Below the pieces are notes generated by a model. The model ran no database searches and was not told where the DNA came from. It saw nothing but the letters and a program-made list of their open reading frames with translations. Below, in pieces: positions 51,157 through 62,206 of a stretch of 64,000 nt of DNA. Numbering within the stretch: position 1 is the stretch's first letter; the number at the start of each line of letters is the position of its first letter. Made by a program: the position numbers and the translations under genes. This DNA comes from Nocardioides sp. zg-DK7169. Lineage in GTDB: Bacteria > Actinomycetota > Actinomycetes > Propionibacteriales > Nocardioidaceae. The stretch is from positions 62,001 through 126,000 of the forward strand of contig NZ_JABJRA010000003.1 in assembly GCF_013155365.1 (NCBI RefSeq). Reading direction: 5' to 3'.

Positions 51157-52863
51157 TCAGCCCAGGCCCTCCCCGGCCGGCTGCGCGGCGCCGGCGGCGT
51201 CCCGGGCGGCCGCGATGTCCTCGGCGGCGAGGTAGCCGAAGGTCAGCGCGGGGCCGATGGTGGCGCCCGGACCGGCGTAGGTGCGGCCCATCACCGCCGC
51301 GGAGGTGTTGCCGGCGGCGTACAGGCCGGGGATGGCGCTGCCGTCGGTGCGCAGCACCCGGGCCCGCTCGTCGGTGACCAGCCCGCCCTTGGTCCCGAGG
51401 TCGCCGGGGACGATCTTGACCGCGTAGAACGGGCCCTGGTCGATCGTGTGCAGCGAGGGGTTCGGCTTGACCGTCGGGTCGGAGTAGTAGCGGTCGTAGG
51501 CGCTCTCGCCGCGGTGGAAGTCGGCGTCGACACCGCTGCGCGCGAAGCCGTTGAACCGCTCGACGCTCGCGCGCAGCGCGTCGGCCGGTACGCCGATCTC
51601 CGCGGCGAGGCCCTCGACGGTGTCGGCGCGCTTCACCACGCCGGCCTTGTACCAGCGGCCGGGGAACGGCTGGCGGGGGCCGAGCCCGGCGAACAGGTAG
51701 CGGTTGCGGTAGCGCTGGTCGATGACCATCCAGCTCGGCACGTGGGTGACGCCGCTGGCCTCGCCGCGGTAGATCTCGTGGGTCGCCTCGACGTAGGGGA
51801 GCGCCTCGTTCATGAACCGCTTGCCCGCGCCGTTGACGATGATCGAGCCGGGCAGGTTGCGCTCGGCCAGGCAGAACCACGGCCGGTTCGGCAGCGGGAT
51901 CGTCGGGCCCCACCAGGCGTCGTCCATCAGGTCGACGGCGGCGCCGGCCTCGAGGCCCGCGAGGATCCCGCCGCCGGTGTTGTTCTGCGAGCCGGTCGTC
52001 CACTCGACCGAGGTCGGGTGCGGCTGGTACTGCTCGCGCATCTCCAGGTTGCGCTCGAACCCGCCGCTGCCCAGCACCACGCCGCGCCGCGCCCGCACCT
52101 GGTGCTCGGCTCCGTCGCGCACCACACGCACGCCGACCACCCGGCCGTCCTCGACCAGCAGGCCGACGAGCTCGGTCTCGTAGTGCACCGGTACGCCGGC
52201 GTCCATCAACCCCTTGCGCAGGCCGATCGCGATCGCGTTGCCCATGGCGTACATCCGCTGACCGCGCAGGCCGCTGATGATCCGCTTGATCGCCACCTTG
52301 ACCCCGGTGAGCGGCCCGCGGAGGGTGCGCATGCCGAGGCTGAGCTTCCGGAAGTCGGCCTGGGTGACGATCATGTTGGCCGGCGCCTTGGTGTACTGCG
52401 GGTGCAGCCGGTCCAGCTCGTCGCCGAGGAAGCGGGCGTCCAGCGGCACCGGCTCGCAGCTGCGGCCGGCCGGCCGGCCGCCGGGCGCCTCGGGCAGGTA
52501 GTCGGAGTACTGCGGGACCCAGCGGAAGCGCAGCGGCGTGTGCGCGCGCAGGAAGTCCATGACCTCGGGCCCGCGGTCGATGTAGGTGTCGCGGCGGACC
52601 TTCGGCACCACGTCGCCGACGATCGCGTCGAGGTACTGCTTGGCCAGGGCCGGGTCGTCGGCCTGGCCGGCGTCCGCGAGGGCGTAGCTCCCGGGGATCC
52701 AGACCCCGCCGCCGCTGCGGGCCGTGGACCCGCCGAACCAGGCGCTCTTCTCGATCACGACGGTGTCCAGGCCGCGGGCGGCGGCCGCGAGGGCGGCGCT
52801 CATGCCGGCGCCACCGGCACCGACCACGACGACGTCCACCTCGGGCGGCAGGAGGGTGCTCAT
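51157..52863 (-). CDS. kstD: 3-ketosteroid delta1-dehydrogenase
   Basis: A 568-residue flavoprotein, close to KstD (Rv3537, 563 aa). VDVVVVGAGGAGMSAALAAA (about 9-28) binds FAD, IEKSAWFGGSTARSGGGVWIP is the family motif, GVVLGSGGFERN is the second FAD strand, and LYAAGNTSAAVMGRTYAGPG with ATIGPALTFGYLAAEDIA closes the active site. It inserts the C1-C2 double bond into ring A of 4-androstenedione-type steroids, which leads to ring B opening together with KshAB. A perfect KstR box overlaps its promoter. It is divergent from a VOC gene and the hsa operon. Confidence 0.93.
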   Translation of the reverse strand: MSTLLPPEVDVVVVGAGGAGMSAALAAAARGLDTVVIEKSAWFGGSTARSGGGVWIPGSYALADAGQADDPALAKQYLDAIVGDVVPKVRRDTYIDRGPEVMDFLRAHTPLRFRWVPQYSDYLPEAPGGRPAGRSCEPVPLDARFLGDELDRLHPQYTKAPANMIVTQADFRKLSLGMRTLRGPLTGVKVAIKRIISGLRGQRMYAMGNAIAIGLRKGLMDAGVPVHYETELVGLLVEDGRVVGVRVVRDGAEHQVRARRGVVLGSGGFERNLEMREQYQPHPTSVEWTTGSQNNTGGGILAGLEAGAAVDLMDDAWWGPTIPLPNRPWFCLAERNLPGSIIVNGAGKRFMNEALPYVEATHEIYRGEASGVTHVPSWMVIDQRYRNRYLFAGLGPRQPFPGRWYKAGVVKRADTVEGLAAEIGVPADALRASVERFNGFARSGVDADFHRGESAYDRYYSDPTVKPNPSLHTIDQGPFYAVKIVPGDLGTKGGLVTDERARVLRTDGSAIPGLYAAGNTSAAVMGRTYAGPGATIGPALTFGYLAAEDIAAARDAAGAAQPAGEGLG

Positions 52864-52873
52864 GGGCGAAAAC

Positions 52874-52887
52874 TGTAACAGGTTCTA
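52874..52887. promoter_or_regulatory. KstR-type operator at kstD
   Basis: TGTAACAGGTTCTA matches TnnAACnnGTTnnA exactly. On the minus strand the site runs into TACAGT, a -10 placed 8 nt before the kstD ATG. The VOC gene on the + strand starts 39 nt away and may share the control. Confidence 0.78.
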
Positions 52888-52926
52888 TCGGGTGCGCGTC
52901 CGGCCCGGCGTGGCAGTCTCTGCCCC

Positions 52927-53304
52927 ATGAGCTCCCATGTCGCGAACCTGTGCATCGACGCCGCCGACCCCTACGCCCAGACCATGTGGTGGGCCCGGGT
53001 CCTCGAGGACTTCACGGTCCAGCCCGACGACGAGCAGCAGCCCGGGGACGACGAGTGCGGGCTGCGCGGACCTGACGGGCGGTGGCTGCTGTTCCTCCAG
53101 GTGCCGGAGGTCAAGCAGGTCAAGAACCGCATGCACATGTGCCTGCGCCCCACCGACCGCAGCCGCGACGAGGAGGTCGAGCGGGTCCTCGGCCTCGGCG
53201 CCACCCTGGTCGCGGACCGACGCAACGGCGACCGGGGCTGGGCGGTGCTGGCCGACCCCGAGGGCAACGAGTTCTGCGTGCTCAGTCGCGCTGCCGCCGA
53301 CTGA
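52927..53304 (+). CDS. VOC-superfamily protein next to kstD
   Basis: A 125-residue VOC-fold protein: HVANLCIDAADPYAQTMWWARVLED, GRWLLFLQVPEVKQVKNRMHMCLRP, ending VLADPEGNEFCVLS. It is a shorter paralogue of the protein at 32330, sharing the VKNR(L/M)H and ADPEGNEFC motifs. Ligands of a possible metal would be the His of RMHMCL and the Glu of GNEF. It shares a 63-nt promoter region with kstD and precedes hsaA, so it may be steroid-induced. Its function is unknown. Confidence 0.78.
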   Translation: MSSHVANLCIDAADPYAQTMWWARVLEDFTVQPDDEQQPGDDECGLRGPDGRWLLFLQVPEVKQVKNRMHMCLRPTDRSRDEEVERVLGLGATLVADRRNGDRGWAVLADPEGNEFCVLSRAAAD

Positions 53305-53327
53305 GCGGAGCGCTCCTCGCGCAAAAC

Positions 53328-53345
53328 GAGAACGTGTTCTAGTCT
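53328..53345 (+). promoter_or_regulatory. KstR-type operator and -10 of the hsaADCB operon
   Basis: GAGAACGTGTTCTA (53328-53341), one mismatch from the operator, is directly joined to the -10 TAGTCT (53340-53345). The hsaA ATG follows at 53376 with GACAGGAG as ribosome site, so this transcript has a short leader. Confidence 0.78.
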
Positions 53346-53375
53346 AGCGGCGTCCCACCACGACAGGAGAACGCC

Positions 53376-54542
53376 ATGTCCCAGGCAGTGCTCGATGCGG
53401 TACGCGACCTGCTCCCGACCTTCCGGGAGCGCGCCGACGAGACCGAGCGGCTGCGCGTCGTCCCCGACGCCTCCATCAAGGAGCTGGAGGACACCGGCTT
53501 CTTCCGGCTGCTCCAGCCGCGGCGCTTCGACGGCTACGAGGCCGACCCGATGACCTTCTACACCGCGGTGCGCGACATCGCCTCGGCGTGCGGCTCGACC
53601 GGCTGGGTCTCCAGCGTGGTCGGCGTCCACCCCTGGCAGGTGGCGCTCTTCAGCGACGAGGCGCAGCAGGCGGTGTGGGGTGCCGACACCTCGACCCGGC
53701 TGAGCAGCTCCTACGCCCCGACCGGCAAGGCGACCCAGGTCGACGGCGGCTACCGGCTCTCCGGGCGCTGGAGCTTCTCCTCGGGCTGCGACCACTGCAG
53801 CTGGGTGCTGCTCGGCGCACTGGTGTTCACCGACGAGGGCCAGGTCGTGGACTTCAAGACCTTCATGGTCCCGCGCGCGAGCTACACCATCCACGACGTG
53901 TGGCACACCGTCGGCCTGCGCGGCACCGGCTCCAACGACGTCGTCGTGGACGACGTGTTCGTCCCCGAGGCGTTCACGCTGTCGATGGGGGAGACCGGGC
54001 GCTGCCACGGCCCGGGGCAGGAGCAGAACACCTCCGACCTCTACAAGCTGCCCTTCCACTCCGTCTTCACCTCCACGATCACGACGCCGATCGTCGGCAT
54101 GGCGCGCGGCGCCTACGACGAGCACGTCGCGATGCAGAAGAAGCGGGTGCGCGCGTCGTACATCGGGGAGAAGGCGTCCCTCGACCCGTTCGCCGCGGTG
54201 CGCGTCGCCCGGGCCTCCTCCGACATCGACGCCGCCTGGGCGCTGCTGATGGGCAACCTGCGCGAGGAGATGGCGCTGGTCGCCAAGGGCGAGACCATCC
54301 CGCTCGGCCTGCGCCTGCGCGTGCGCCGCGACCAGGTGATCGGCACCCAGCGCTGCATCGACGCCATCGACACCCTCTTCGAGGCCTCCGGCGGCCGCGC
54401 GCTGGCCGAGGGCAGCTATCTCCAGCGGGCCTGGCGCGACGCCCACGCCGGCCGGGTGCACGCCGCGAACGACCCCGAGCGCGCGCTGCAGATGTACGGC
54501 GCGCACGAGTTCGGCCACCAGGTCGACCCGGGGATGTACTGA
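53376..54542 (+). CDS. hsaA: HsaA, 3-HSA monooxygenase oxygenase subunit
   Basis: A 388-residue flavin-dependent monooxygenase of the acyl-CoA-dehydrogenase-like fold (HsaA of M. tuberculosis: 394). Typical stretches are VVPDASIKELEDTGFFRLLQP, ACGSTGWVSSVVGVHPWQVA, YRLSGRWSFSSGCDHCSWVLLG, and YTIHDVWHTVGLRGTGSNDV. It hydroxylates 3-HSA to the catechol 3,4-DHSA with reduced flavin supplied by HsaB. First gene of hsaADCB, in the same order as mycobacteria, with the KstR-type box in front. Its stop overlaps hsaD. Confidence 0.93.
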   Translation: MSQAVLDAVRDLLPTFRERADETERLRVVPDASIKELEDTGFFRLLQPRRFDGYEADPMTFYTAVRDIASACGSTGWVSSVVGVHPWQVALFSDEAQQAVWGADTSTRLSSSYAPTGKATQVDGGYRLSGRWSFSSGCDHCSWVLLGALVFTDEGQVVDFKTFMVPRASYTIHDVWHTVGLRGTGSNDVVVDDVFVPEAFTLSMGETGRCHGPGQEQNTSDLYKLPFHSVFTSTITTPIVGMARGAYDEHVAMQKKRVRASYIGEKASLDPFAAVRVARASSDIDAAWALLMGNLREEMALVAKGETIPLGLRLRVRRDQVIGTQRCIDAIDTLFEASGGRALAEGSYLQRAWRDAHAGRVHAANDPERALQMYGAHEFGHQVDPGMY

Positions 54543-55429
54543 TGGGCGCGCAGGCGACGTACGAGCAGGAGGCGGTGCGCCGCTCGGCGAAGGCCGGGGG
54601 CCTGACCCTGAACTACTACGAGGCGGGCCCCGAGGGCGGCAGCGTCCTCGGCGGCGGGCTGCCGCTGGTGATGCTGCACGGCGGCGGTCCCGGTGCCTCG
54701 GCGTGGTCGAACTTCGGGCGGGCCCTGCCGCACTTCTCGGCGTCGTTCCGCACCCTGCTGGTCGACCAGCCCGGCTTCGGCGGCTCCGACAAGCCGCCGG
54801 TGGAGGGCAACTACTACCGCTTCGCCGCCGACCACGTCGTCGCCCTGCTCGACGAGCTCGGCATCGAGCAGGTGCACCTGCTGGGCAACAGCCTCGGCGG
54901 TGGTACGGCGATGCGCCTGGCGCTCAGCCACCCCGACCGGGTGGGCCGGCTGGTGCTGATGGGCCCGGGCGGGCTGTCGCTCAACCTCTTCCACGCCGAC
55001 CCCACCGAGGGCGTGCAGCGGCTGATGGAGTTCGGTGCCGAGCCGACCCGGGAGGCGCTGCGCGCTTTCATCTCCACGATGGTGGTCGACCAGACGCTGG
55101 TCACCGACGAGCTCGTCGAGGAGCGCTTCGCCGACGCCACCGCGCCCGGCGCCCGCGAGGCGATGCGGTCGATGGGCATGTCGTTCTTCGACCCCGCCTC
55201 CGCCGAGGACGGCCTGCTGTGGCGCGAGGCGCACCGGCTGCGCCACCACACGCTGCTCACCTGGGGCCGCGAGGACCGGGTCAACCCGCTCGACGGGGCG
55301 CTGGTCGCCCTCAAGCTGATCGCGCGTGCCCGCCTGCACGTGTTCCCGAACTGCGGGCACTGGGCGCAGATCGAGGCGGCCGAGGAGTTCGCCGAGGTCG
55401 CCACGGCCTTCCTCGCCCGCTACCACTGA
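54542..55429 (+). CDS. hsaD: HsaD, 4,9-DSHA meta-cleavage product hydrolase
   Basis: A 295-residue alpha/beta hydrolase. The oxyanion motif is LHGGGPGASAWSNFGR, the Ser nucleophile is in LLGNSLGGGTAMR, Asp in TWGREDRVNPLDG, and His in FPNCGHWAQIEA. It splits the carbon-carbon bond of the ring-A meta-cleavage product, giving HIP-type and hexadienoic acid fragments. The HGGGPGA and NCGHWAQ motifs are those of MhpC/BphD/HsaD enzymes. It couples to hsaA by a 1-nt overlap. Confidence 0.93.
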   Translation: MGAQATYEQEAVRRSAKAGGLTLNYYEAGPEGGSVLGGGLPLVMLHGGGPGASAWSNFGRALPHFSASFRTLLVDQPGFGGSDKPPVEGNYYRFAADHVVALLDELGIEQVHLLGNSLGGGTAMRLALSHPDRVGRLVLMGPGGLSLNLFHADPTEGVQRLMEFGAEPTREALRAFISTMVVDQTLVTDELVEERFADATAPGAREAMRSMGMSFFDPASAEDGLLWREAHRLRHHTLLTWGREDRVNPLDGALVALKLIARARLHVFPNCGHWAQIEAAEEFAEVATAFLARYH

Positions 55430-55455
55430 GAACCCCCGACCGGAAGCAGAGACAG

Positions 55456-56352
55456 ATGATCGACATCAAGTCCATGGGCTACGTGCGCGTCGCCTCCACC
55501 GACCCCGCCCAGTGGACCCAGTTCGCCGGCAAGGTGCTCGGCCTGGCCGAGGGTCGCGGCCCGAACCCGGAGCACCAGTACTGGCGCATGGACGAGGTCT
55601 CCGCCCGCCTCGTGGTCGTTCCCTCCGACGTCGACCAGCTCGCCGCCACCGGCTGGGAGCTGGCCGACCACGCGGCCCTGCAGTCCGCGCGCGAGCACCT
55701 CGCGAAGGCCGGCGTGGAGTTCGAGGAGGGGACCCGCGAGGAGCTCGACGAGCGCCGGGTCCAGGAGCTGATCCGGTTCGCCGACCCGTGGGACAACGTC
55801 TTCGAGCTGTTCCACGGCATCACCTACGAGGCGCACCCGCTCGTCACGCCGTACGCCGCGCGCTTCGTCACCGGCAGCCAGGGGATGGGCCATATCGTCG
55901 TGCCGGTCGGCGACGACGTGGAGGCGCTGCGCTTCTACCGCGACGTCCTGGGCTTTCGGCTGCGCGACTCGATGTCGATGCCCGGCGAGTTCGTCGGCAA
56001 GGAGCCCGGCTCGAAGGTCTGGCTGCGCTTCCTCGGGGTCAACCCGCGCCACCACTCCCTGGCGTTCCTGCCGATGCCGAACCCGGCCAAGTGCGTCCAC
56101 ATCATGCTCGAGGTGGACCGGCTCGACCACGTCGGCCGTGCCCTCGAGCGCGTCCGCAAGCACGGCGCCCCGCTGTCGGCGACCCTCGGGCGCCACATGA
56201 ACGACGAGATGGTCTCCTTCTACGTCCGCTCGCCCGGCGGCTTCGACGTCGAGTTCGGCTGCGAGGGGCTCCAGGTCGACGACCAGGCGTGGGTCGCGCG
56301 CGAGTCCACGGCGGTGTCGTACTGGGGCCACGACTTCGGCGGCGGGCAGTAG
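55456..56352 (+). CDS. hsaC: HsaC, iron-dependent extradiol dioxygenase
   Basis: A 298-residue type I extradiol dioxygenase (HsaC: 300). The two VOC modules are MGYVRVASTDPAQWTQFAGK and GMGHIVVPVGDDVEALRFYR. Iron ligands are the His in GMGHIV (near 144), the His in CVHIMLEV (near 215) and the Glu in FDVEFGCEG (near 264). It opens ring A of 3,4-DHSA between C4 and C5. The C-terminus DDQAWVARESTAVSYWGHDF is family-typical. AGAGACAG precedes the ATG, 26 nt after hsaD. Confidence 0.94.
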   Translation: MIDIKSMGYVRVASTDPAQWTQFAGKVLGLAEGRGPNPEHQYWRMDEVSARLVVVPSDVDQLAATGWELADHAALQSAREHLAKAGVEFEEGTREELDERRVQELIRFADPWDNVFELFHGITYEAHPLVTPYAARFVTGSQGMGHIVVPVGDDVEALRFYRDVLGFRLRDSMSMPGEFVGKEPGSKVWLRFLGVNPRHHSLAFLPMPNPAKCVHIMLEVDRLDHVGRALERVRKHGAPLSATLGRHMNDEMVSFYVRSPGGFDVEFGCEGLQVDDQAWVARESTAVSYWGHDFGGGQ

Positions 56353-56396
56353 TGGGCGAGCCGTCCGGTACGGCGGGGACGGCTAGGGTCGAGGAG

Positions 56397-57044
56397 GTGA
56401 GCTCCCGATCCGCCGACGGCGAGGACCCGCCGATCCTGGAGGGCATCAGCCCCGACGCGCGCCGGTCGTGGCCCAGCCAGGAGCTGATCAGCTCCTGGCT
56501 CGGCGACGCCGAGCCCGACTTCGAGCTCAAGCCCGGCGAGGCGGTCGCGGTGCCCGACGACGCCGAGGCGCTCGCCGAGGCGCGGCGCTTCCGCGACGTC
56601 CTGGGCACGTTCGCCTCCGGCATCACCGTCGTGACCACGCTGAGCGGCGGCGAGCCGGTCGGGATGACCTGTCAGTCGTTCTCCAGCGTCTCGCTCGACC
56701 CGCCGCTGGTGCTCTTCGTCCCGGCGAAGACGTCCCGGGCCTGGCCGCTGATCCAGCGGGCCGGCCGGTTCTGCGTCAACGTCCTGGCCGCGGACCAGTC
56801 GGACCTGTCCAACCAGATGGCCAGCCGGGGGGCCGACAAGTTCAGCGGGGTTGCCTGGACGCCCTCGGCGCACTCCGGTTCGCCGGTGCTGGACGGCTCG
56901 CTGGCCCACCTGGACTGCACGATCCACGCCGTGCACGAGGCGGGGGACCACTACGTCGTGATCGGGCGGGTGCAGGACCTGCAGGCCACCACCCGTCAGG
57001 ACCCGCTGCTGTTCTTCCGGGGCGGCTACCGCACCACCGACTGA
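56397..57044 (+). CDS. hsaB: HsaB, flavin reductase subunit, N-terminally extended
   Basis: A 215-residue flavin reductase. The core from about residue 66 is FRDVLGTFASGITVVTTLSG, GMTCQSFSSVSLDPPLVLFV, SRAWPLIQRAGRFCVNVLAA, and HLDCTIHAVHEAGDHYVVIG, as in HsaB. It reduces FMN with NAD(P)H for HsaA. The start is GTG 56397 with GAGGAG just before it and TAGGGT 7 nt before, so it may also have its own leaderless promoter. Compared with HsaB (187 aa), about 60 extra N-terminal residues (PILEGISPDARRSWPSQELI) precede the core and the C-terminus is shorter. Confidence 0.88.
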   Translation: MSSRSADGEDPPILEGISPDARRSWPSQELISSWLGDAEPDFELKPGEAVAVPDDAEALAEARRFRDVLGTFASGITVVTTLSGGEPVGMTCQSFSSVSLDPPLVLFVPAKTSRAWPLIQRAGRFCVNVLAADQSDLSNQMASRGADKFSGVAWTPSAHSGSPVLDGSLAHLDCTIHAVHEAGDHYVVIGRVQDLQATTRQDPLLFFRGGYRTTD

Positions 57045-57047
57045 GCC

Positions 57048-57395
57048 TCAGCGCAGGACGAGCCAGACGCCGAGCACGCCGGGGAGCACGCCCAGCAGCA
57101 TCCACGCGCTCGCCGGCGAGCGGCGGTGGATCGCGAACCCGGCGGCCATGCCGAGGACGCCGAAGACGCCGGCGATGACACACAGCCCGATCTGCGAGGC
57201 CCGCTTGTCGTCGTCGATGTAGGTCGCGAAGAGCACGAGCGCCGCGGCCATGTGCCAGATGGTGGTGACCGCGAGGGCCGAGAGCACCCACTTCTGGACG
57301 CCCTCGATCCCCATGCCCGGCTTGCTGACCTGCTGCGGGCGCGGTGCGGACAGGTCCATCAGGTGGCGCGCGCGGCGTGGCTGCGTCTGGTTCAC
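57048..57395 (-). CDS. Small conserved membrane protein
   Basis: A 115-residue protein with three hydrophobic segments: KWVLSALAVTTIWHMAAALVLFATYI, ASQIGLCVIAGVFGVLGMAAGFAI and SAWMLLGVLPGVLGVWLVL (each written in part). A basic N-terminus (QPRRARH) suggests its start is cytoplasmic. GTG at 57395 lies 7 nt after TACTTT on this strand; ATG at 57359 is an alternative. It is convergent with hsaB (3-nt gap). No function is recognised. Confidence 0.65.
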   Translation of the reverse strand: MNQTQPRRARHLMDLSAPRPQQVSKPGMGIEGVQKWVLSALAVTTIWHMAAALVLFATYIDDDKRASQIGLCVIAGVFGVLGMAAGFAIHRRSPASAWMLLGVLPGVLGVWLVLR

Positions 57396-57448
57396 GGTAC
57401 CGAAAGTACTCCCGGCGGGTTCGCGAGAAACAACCGGGCGGGGGGTTC

Positions 57449-60022
<2,574 letters not shown>

Positions 60023-60051
60023 TCACCACCCGCACAGGAAGAGCCTGAGCC

Positions 60052-61290
60052 ATGACCGCTGCCGTCCTGCCTGAGGGGTTCGACCCCACCGACCCGTCCG
60101 TGATGGAGCGGGGGGTGCCGCACGAGGCGTTCCGGCGCCTCAGGCAGGACGCACCGGTCTCCTGGATCGAGCAGGTGCCCGGCGCGTACGACGGGATGTC
60201 GGCGGAGTCCGGCACCGGCTACTGGGCGATCACCAGGCACGCCGACGTGTCGGCGATCTCGAAGAACTCCAAGGACTGGTCGAACGCCGAGAACGGCGCG
60301 ATCGTGCGCAACACCGCCGGGATGCAGCGCGAGCAGGTCGAGCTCCAGCGGGTGATCATGATCAACCAGGACCCGCCCGAGCACACCACCACCCGACAGA
60401 TCATCTCGCGGGCCTTCACGCCCCGCTCGATCGCCGAGCTCGAGGAGGTGATGACGCGTCGCGCGCACGACATCGTCGCGGCGGCACGCGCGTCGGGGAG
60501 CGGCAACTTCGTCGAGCAGGTGGCCGCCGAGCTGCCGCTGCAGGCGATCGCGGACCTGATCGGCGTACCGCAGGAGGACCGGCGCAAGCTCTTCGACTGG
60601 TCCAACCAGATGCTGGCCGGCGAGGACCCCGACTACGCGGGGAGCTCCGAGGTCGCGGCGGCCGAGATCCTCGGCTACGCGATGCTGCTGGCCGCCGACC
60701 GCACCGCGCACCCGCGCGAGGACCTGATCACCAAGATGATCAACGCCCACAAGGGCGAGCGCGGCCTCAACGACGACGAGTTCGGGTTCTTCGTGATCCT
60801 GCTCGCGGTGGCCGGCAACGAGACCACCCGCAACGCCATCGCGCACGGCATGGCGGCGTTCCTCGACCACCCCGACCAGTGGCGGCTGTGGTGCGAGGAG
60901 CGCCCGGCGACGATGGTCGACGAGGTCGTGCGGTGGGCGACGCCGGTGACGGTCTTCCAGCGCACCGCGCTGCGCGACGTCGAGGTCGACGGGGTCCGGA
61001 TCGCCGAGGGCCAGCGGGCCGCGCTCTTCTACGCCAGCGCCAACTTCGACGAGGACGTGTTCACCGACCCGCACCGCTTCGACATCACCCGCGAGCACAA
61101 CCCGCAGCTCGGGTTCGGCGGGCACGGCGCGCACTACTGCCTGGGCGCCAACCTGGCGCGCCAGGAGATCCGGCTGATCTTCGAGGCCCTCGCCGACCAG
61201 GTCCCCGACATCGCCCGCGCCGGGGCGGAGCGGCGGCTGCGCCACGCCTGGGTCAACGGCCTGAAGGACCTGCCGGTCCGCTACGCCTGA
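60052..61290 (+). CDS. Second CYP125-like P450
   Basis: A 412-residue paralogue: [113 protein letters not shown], and haem motif [18 protein letters not shown]. It has an insertion relative to the first near residues 40-48 (PGAYDGMSAESG). Shared stretches such as VPQEDR and [12 protein letters not shown] show a tandem duplication. A role on a different sterol side chain or stereoisomer is possible. ATG with AAGAGCC before it; same operon as cyp125. Confidence 0.88.
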   Translation: MTAAVLPEGFDPTDPSVMERGVPHEAFRRLRQDAPVSWIEQVPGAYDGMSAESGTGYWAITRHADVSAISKNSKDWSNAENGAIVRNTAGMQREQVELQRVIMINQDPPEHTTTRQIISRAFTPRSIAELEEVMTRRAHDIVAAARASGSGNFVEQVAAELPLQAIADLIGVPQEDRRKLFDWSNQMLAGEDPDYAGSSEVAAAEILGYAMLLAADRTAHPREDLITKMINAHKGERGLNDDEFGFFVILLAVAGNETTRNAIAHGMAAFLDHPDQWRLWCEERPATMVDEVVRWATPVTVFQRTALRDVEVDGVRIAEGQRAALFYASANFDEDVFTDPHRFDITREHNPQLGFGGHGAHYCLGANLARQEIRLIFEALADQVPDIARAGAERRLRHAWVNGLKDLPVRYA

Positions 61291-61326
61291 GCCCGGAACC
61301 GGCCCAGGCGGAGCGGTACGCCGGGC

Positions 61327-62094
61327 TCAGTCGCGAGCGGTGAGGACCAGCGGGCCGTCGTCGGTGATCGCGACGGTGTGCTCGGAGTGCGCGCCGCGCG
61401 ACCCGTCCGCCGAGCGCAGCGTCCAGCCGTCGGGGTCGGTGTAGATCTCGTCGGTGGTGTGCAGGAACCACGGCTCGATCGCGATCACCAGGCCGGCCTG
61501 GAGCTTCAGCCCGCGCCCGGCGCGCCCGTCGTTGGGCACGTGCGGGTCGCCGTGCATGGTCCGGCCGACGCCGTGGCCGCCGAACTGGGTGTTGATCCGC
61601 AGCCCCTCGCCGCGGGCCACCTCCGCGATCGCGGCGGAGATGTCGCCGAGCCGGTTGCCGACCCGGGCCGCCTCGATGCCGGCGGCCAGGGCGCGCTGGC
61701 TGGTGTCGATCAGGCGCAGGTCCTCCTCGCGGGGGGTGCCGACGACCAGGCTGAGCGCCGAGTCGGAGACCCAGCCGTCCACGGAGGCCGCGAAGTCGAC
61801 GGAGAGCAGGTCGCCGTCGCGCAGCGCGTAGTCGTGGGGGAGACCGTGCAGGACCGCGTCGTTGACCGAGGTGCACAGCACCTTGCCGAACGGCGAGGCG
61901 CCGAAGGACGGGTGGTAGTCGAGGTAGCAGGACTCCGCGCCGCGCTCCTTGATCATCTCGTGCGCGACCCGGTCGAGGTCGAGGAGGTTCACGCCGACGT
62001 CGGCGACCTCGGAGAGACGGGTGATGACGTCGGCGACGAAGCGGCCGGCGGGCTTCATCTGCTCGATCTGGGCGGGGGTGCGGAGCTCGATCAC
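61327..62094 (-). CDS. map: Methionine aminopeptidase, type I
   Basis: A 255-residue type Ia MetAP. The metal-site ligands are in LSVDFAASVDGWVSDSALS (two Asp), GHGVGRTMHGDPHVPN (His), LVIAIEPWF (Glu) and SEHTVAITD (Glu), with the substrate His of YLDYHPSFGASPF. It removes initiator Met from nascent proteins. GTG at 62094 is 6 nt after TAGGCT on the minus strand. It is inserted between steroid genes and is likely unrelated to them. No SecY or adenylate kinase genes are adjacent, so it is a second map copy or a moved one. Confidence 0.92.
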   Translation of the reverse strand: MIELRTPAQIEQMKPAGRFVADVITRLSEVADVGVNLLDLDRVAHEMIKERGAESCYLDYHPSFGASPFGKVLCTSVNDAVLHGLPHDYALRDGDLLSVDFAASVDGWVSDSALSLVVGTPREEDLRLIDTSQRALAAGIEAARVGNRLGDISAAIAEVARGEGLRINTQFGGHGVGRTMHGDPHVPNDGRAGRGLKLQAGLVIAIEPWFLHTTDEIYTDPDGWTLRSADGSRGAHSEHTVAITDDGPLVLTARD

Positions 62095-62150
62095 CCCTCG
62101 AGCCTAGGCCGCGCCGCACCGCGGCGCACACCGGCCGGGCCCCACGCAGC

Positions 62151-62194
62151 GGGCCCCGGGCGCCACCGCGGTACGGCGGCGGTGCCCGGGGCCC
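62151..62194 (-). terminator. Long GC hairpin after ltp3
   Basis: GGGCCCCGGGCGCCACCGC (62151-62169) pairs with GCGGTGCCCGGGGCCC (62179-62194), leaving a GC/bulge of three bases and a 9-nt loop. It lies 12 nt beyond the ltp3 stop on its own strand, and about 57 nt upstream of the map start, so it likely ends the ltp4-ltp3 transcript. Confidence 0.72.
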
Positions 62195-62206
62195 GGGTCG
62201 TGTGGC

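Noticed and set aside
50872-52878. A 668-codon + strand frame over kstD
   Set aside because: It is the complement of kstD and the LLM-type gene, both of which show clear family motifs; the frame itself has none.
60052-61290. Assignment of the second P450 as CYP142
   Set aside because: Its motifs ([38 protein letters not shown]) follow the first CYP125-type gene closely, so a CYP125 paralogue is the better call.
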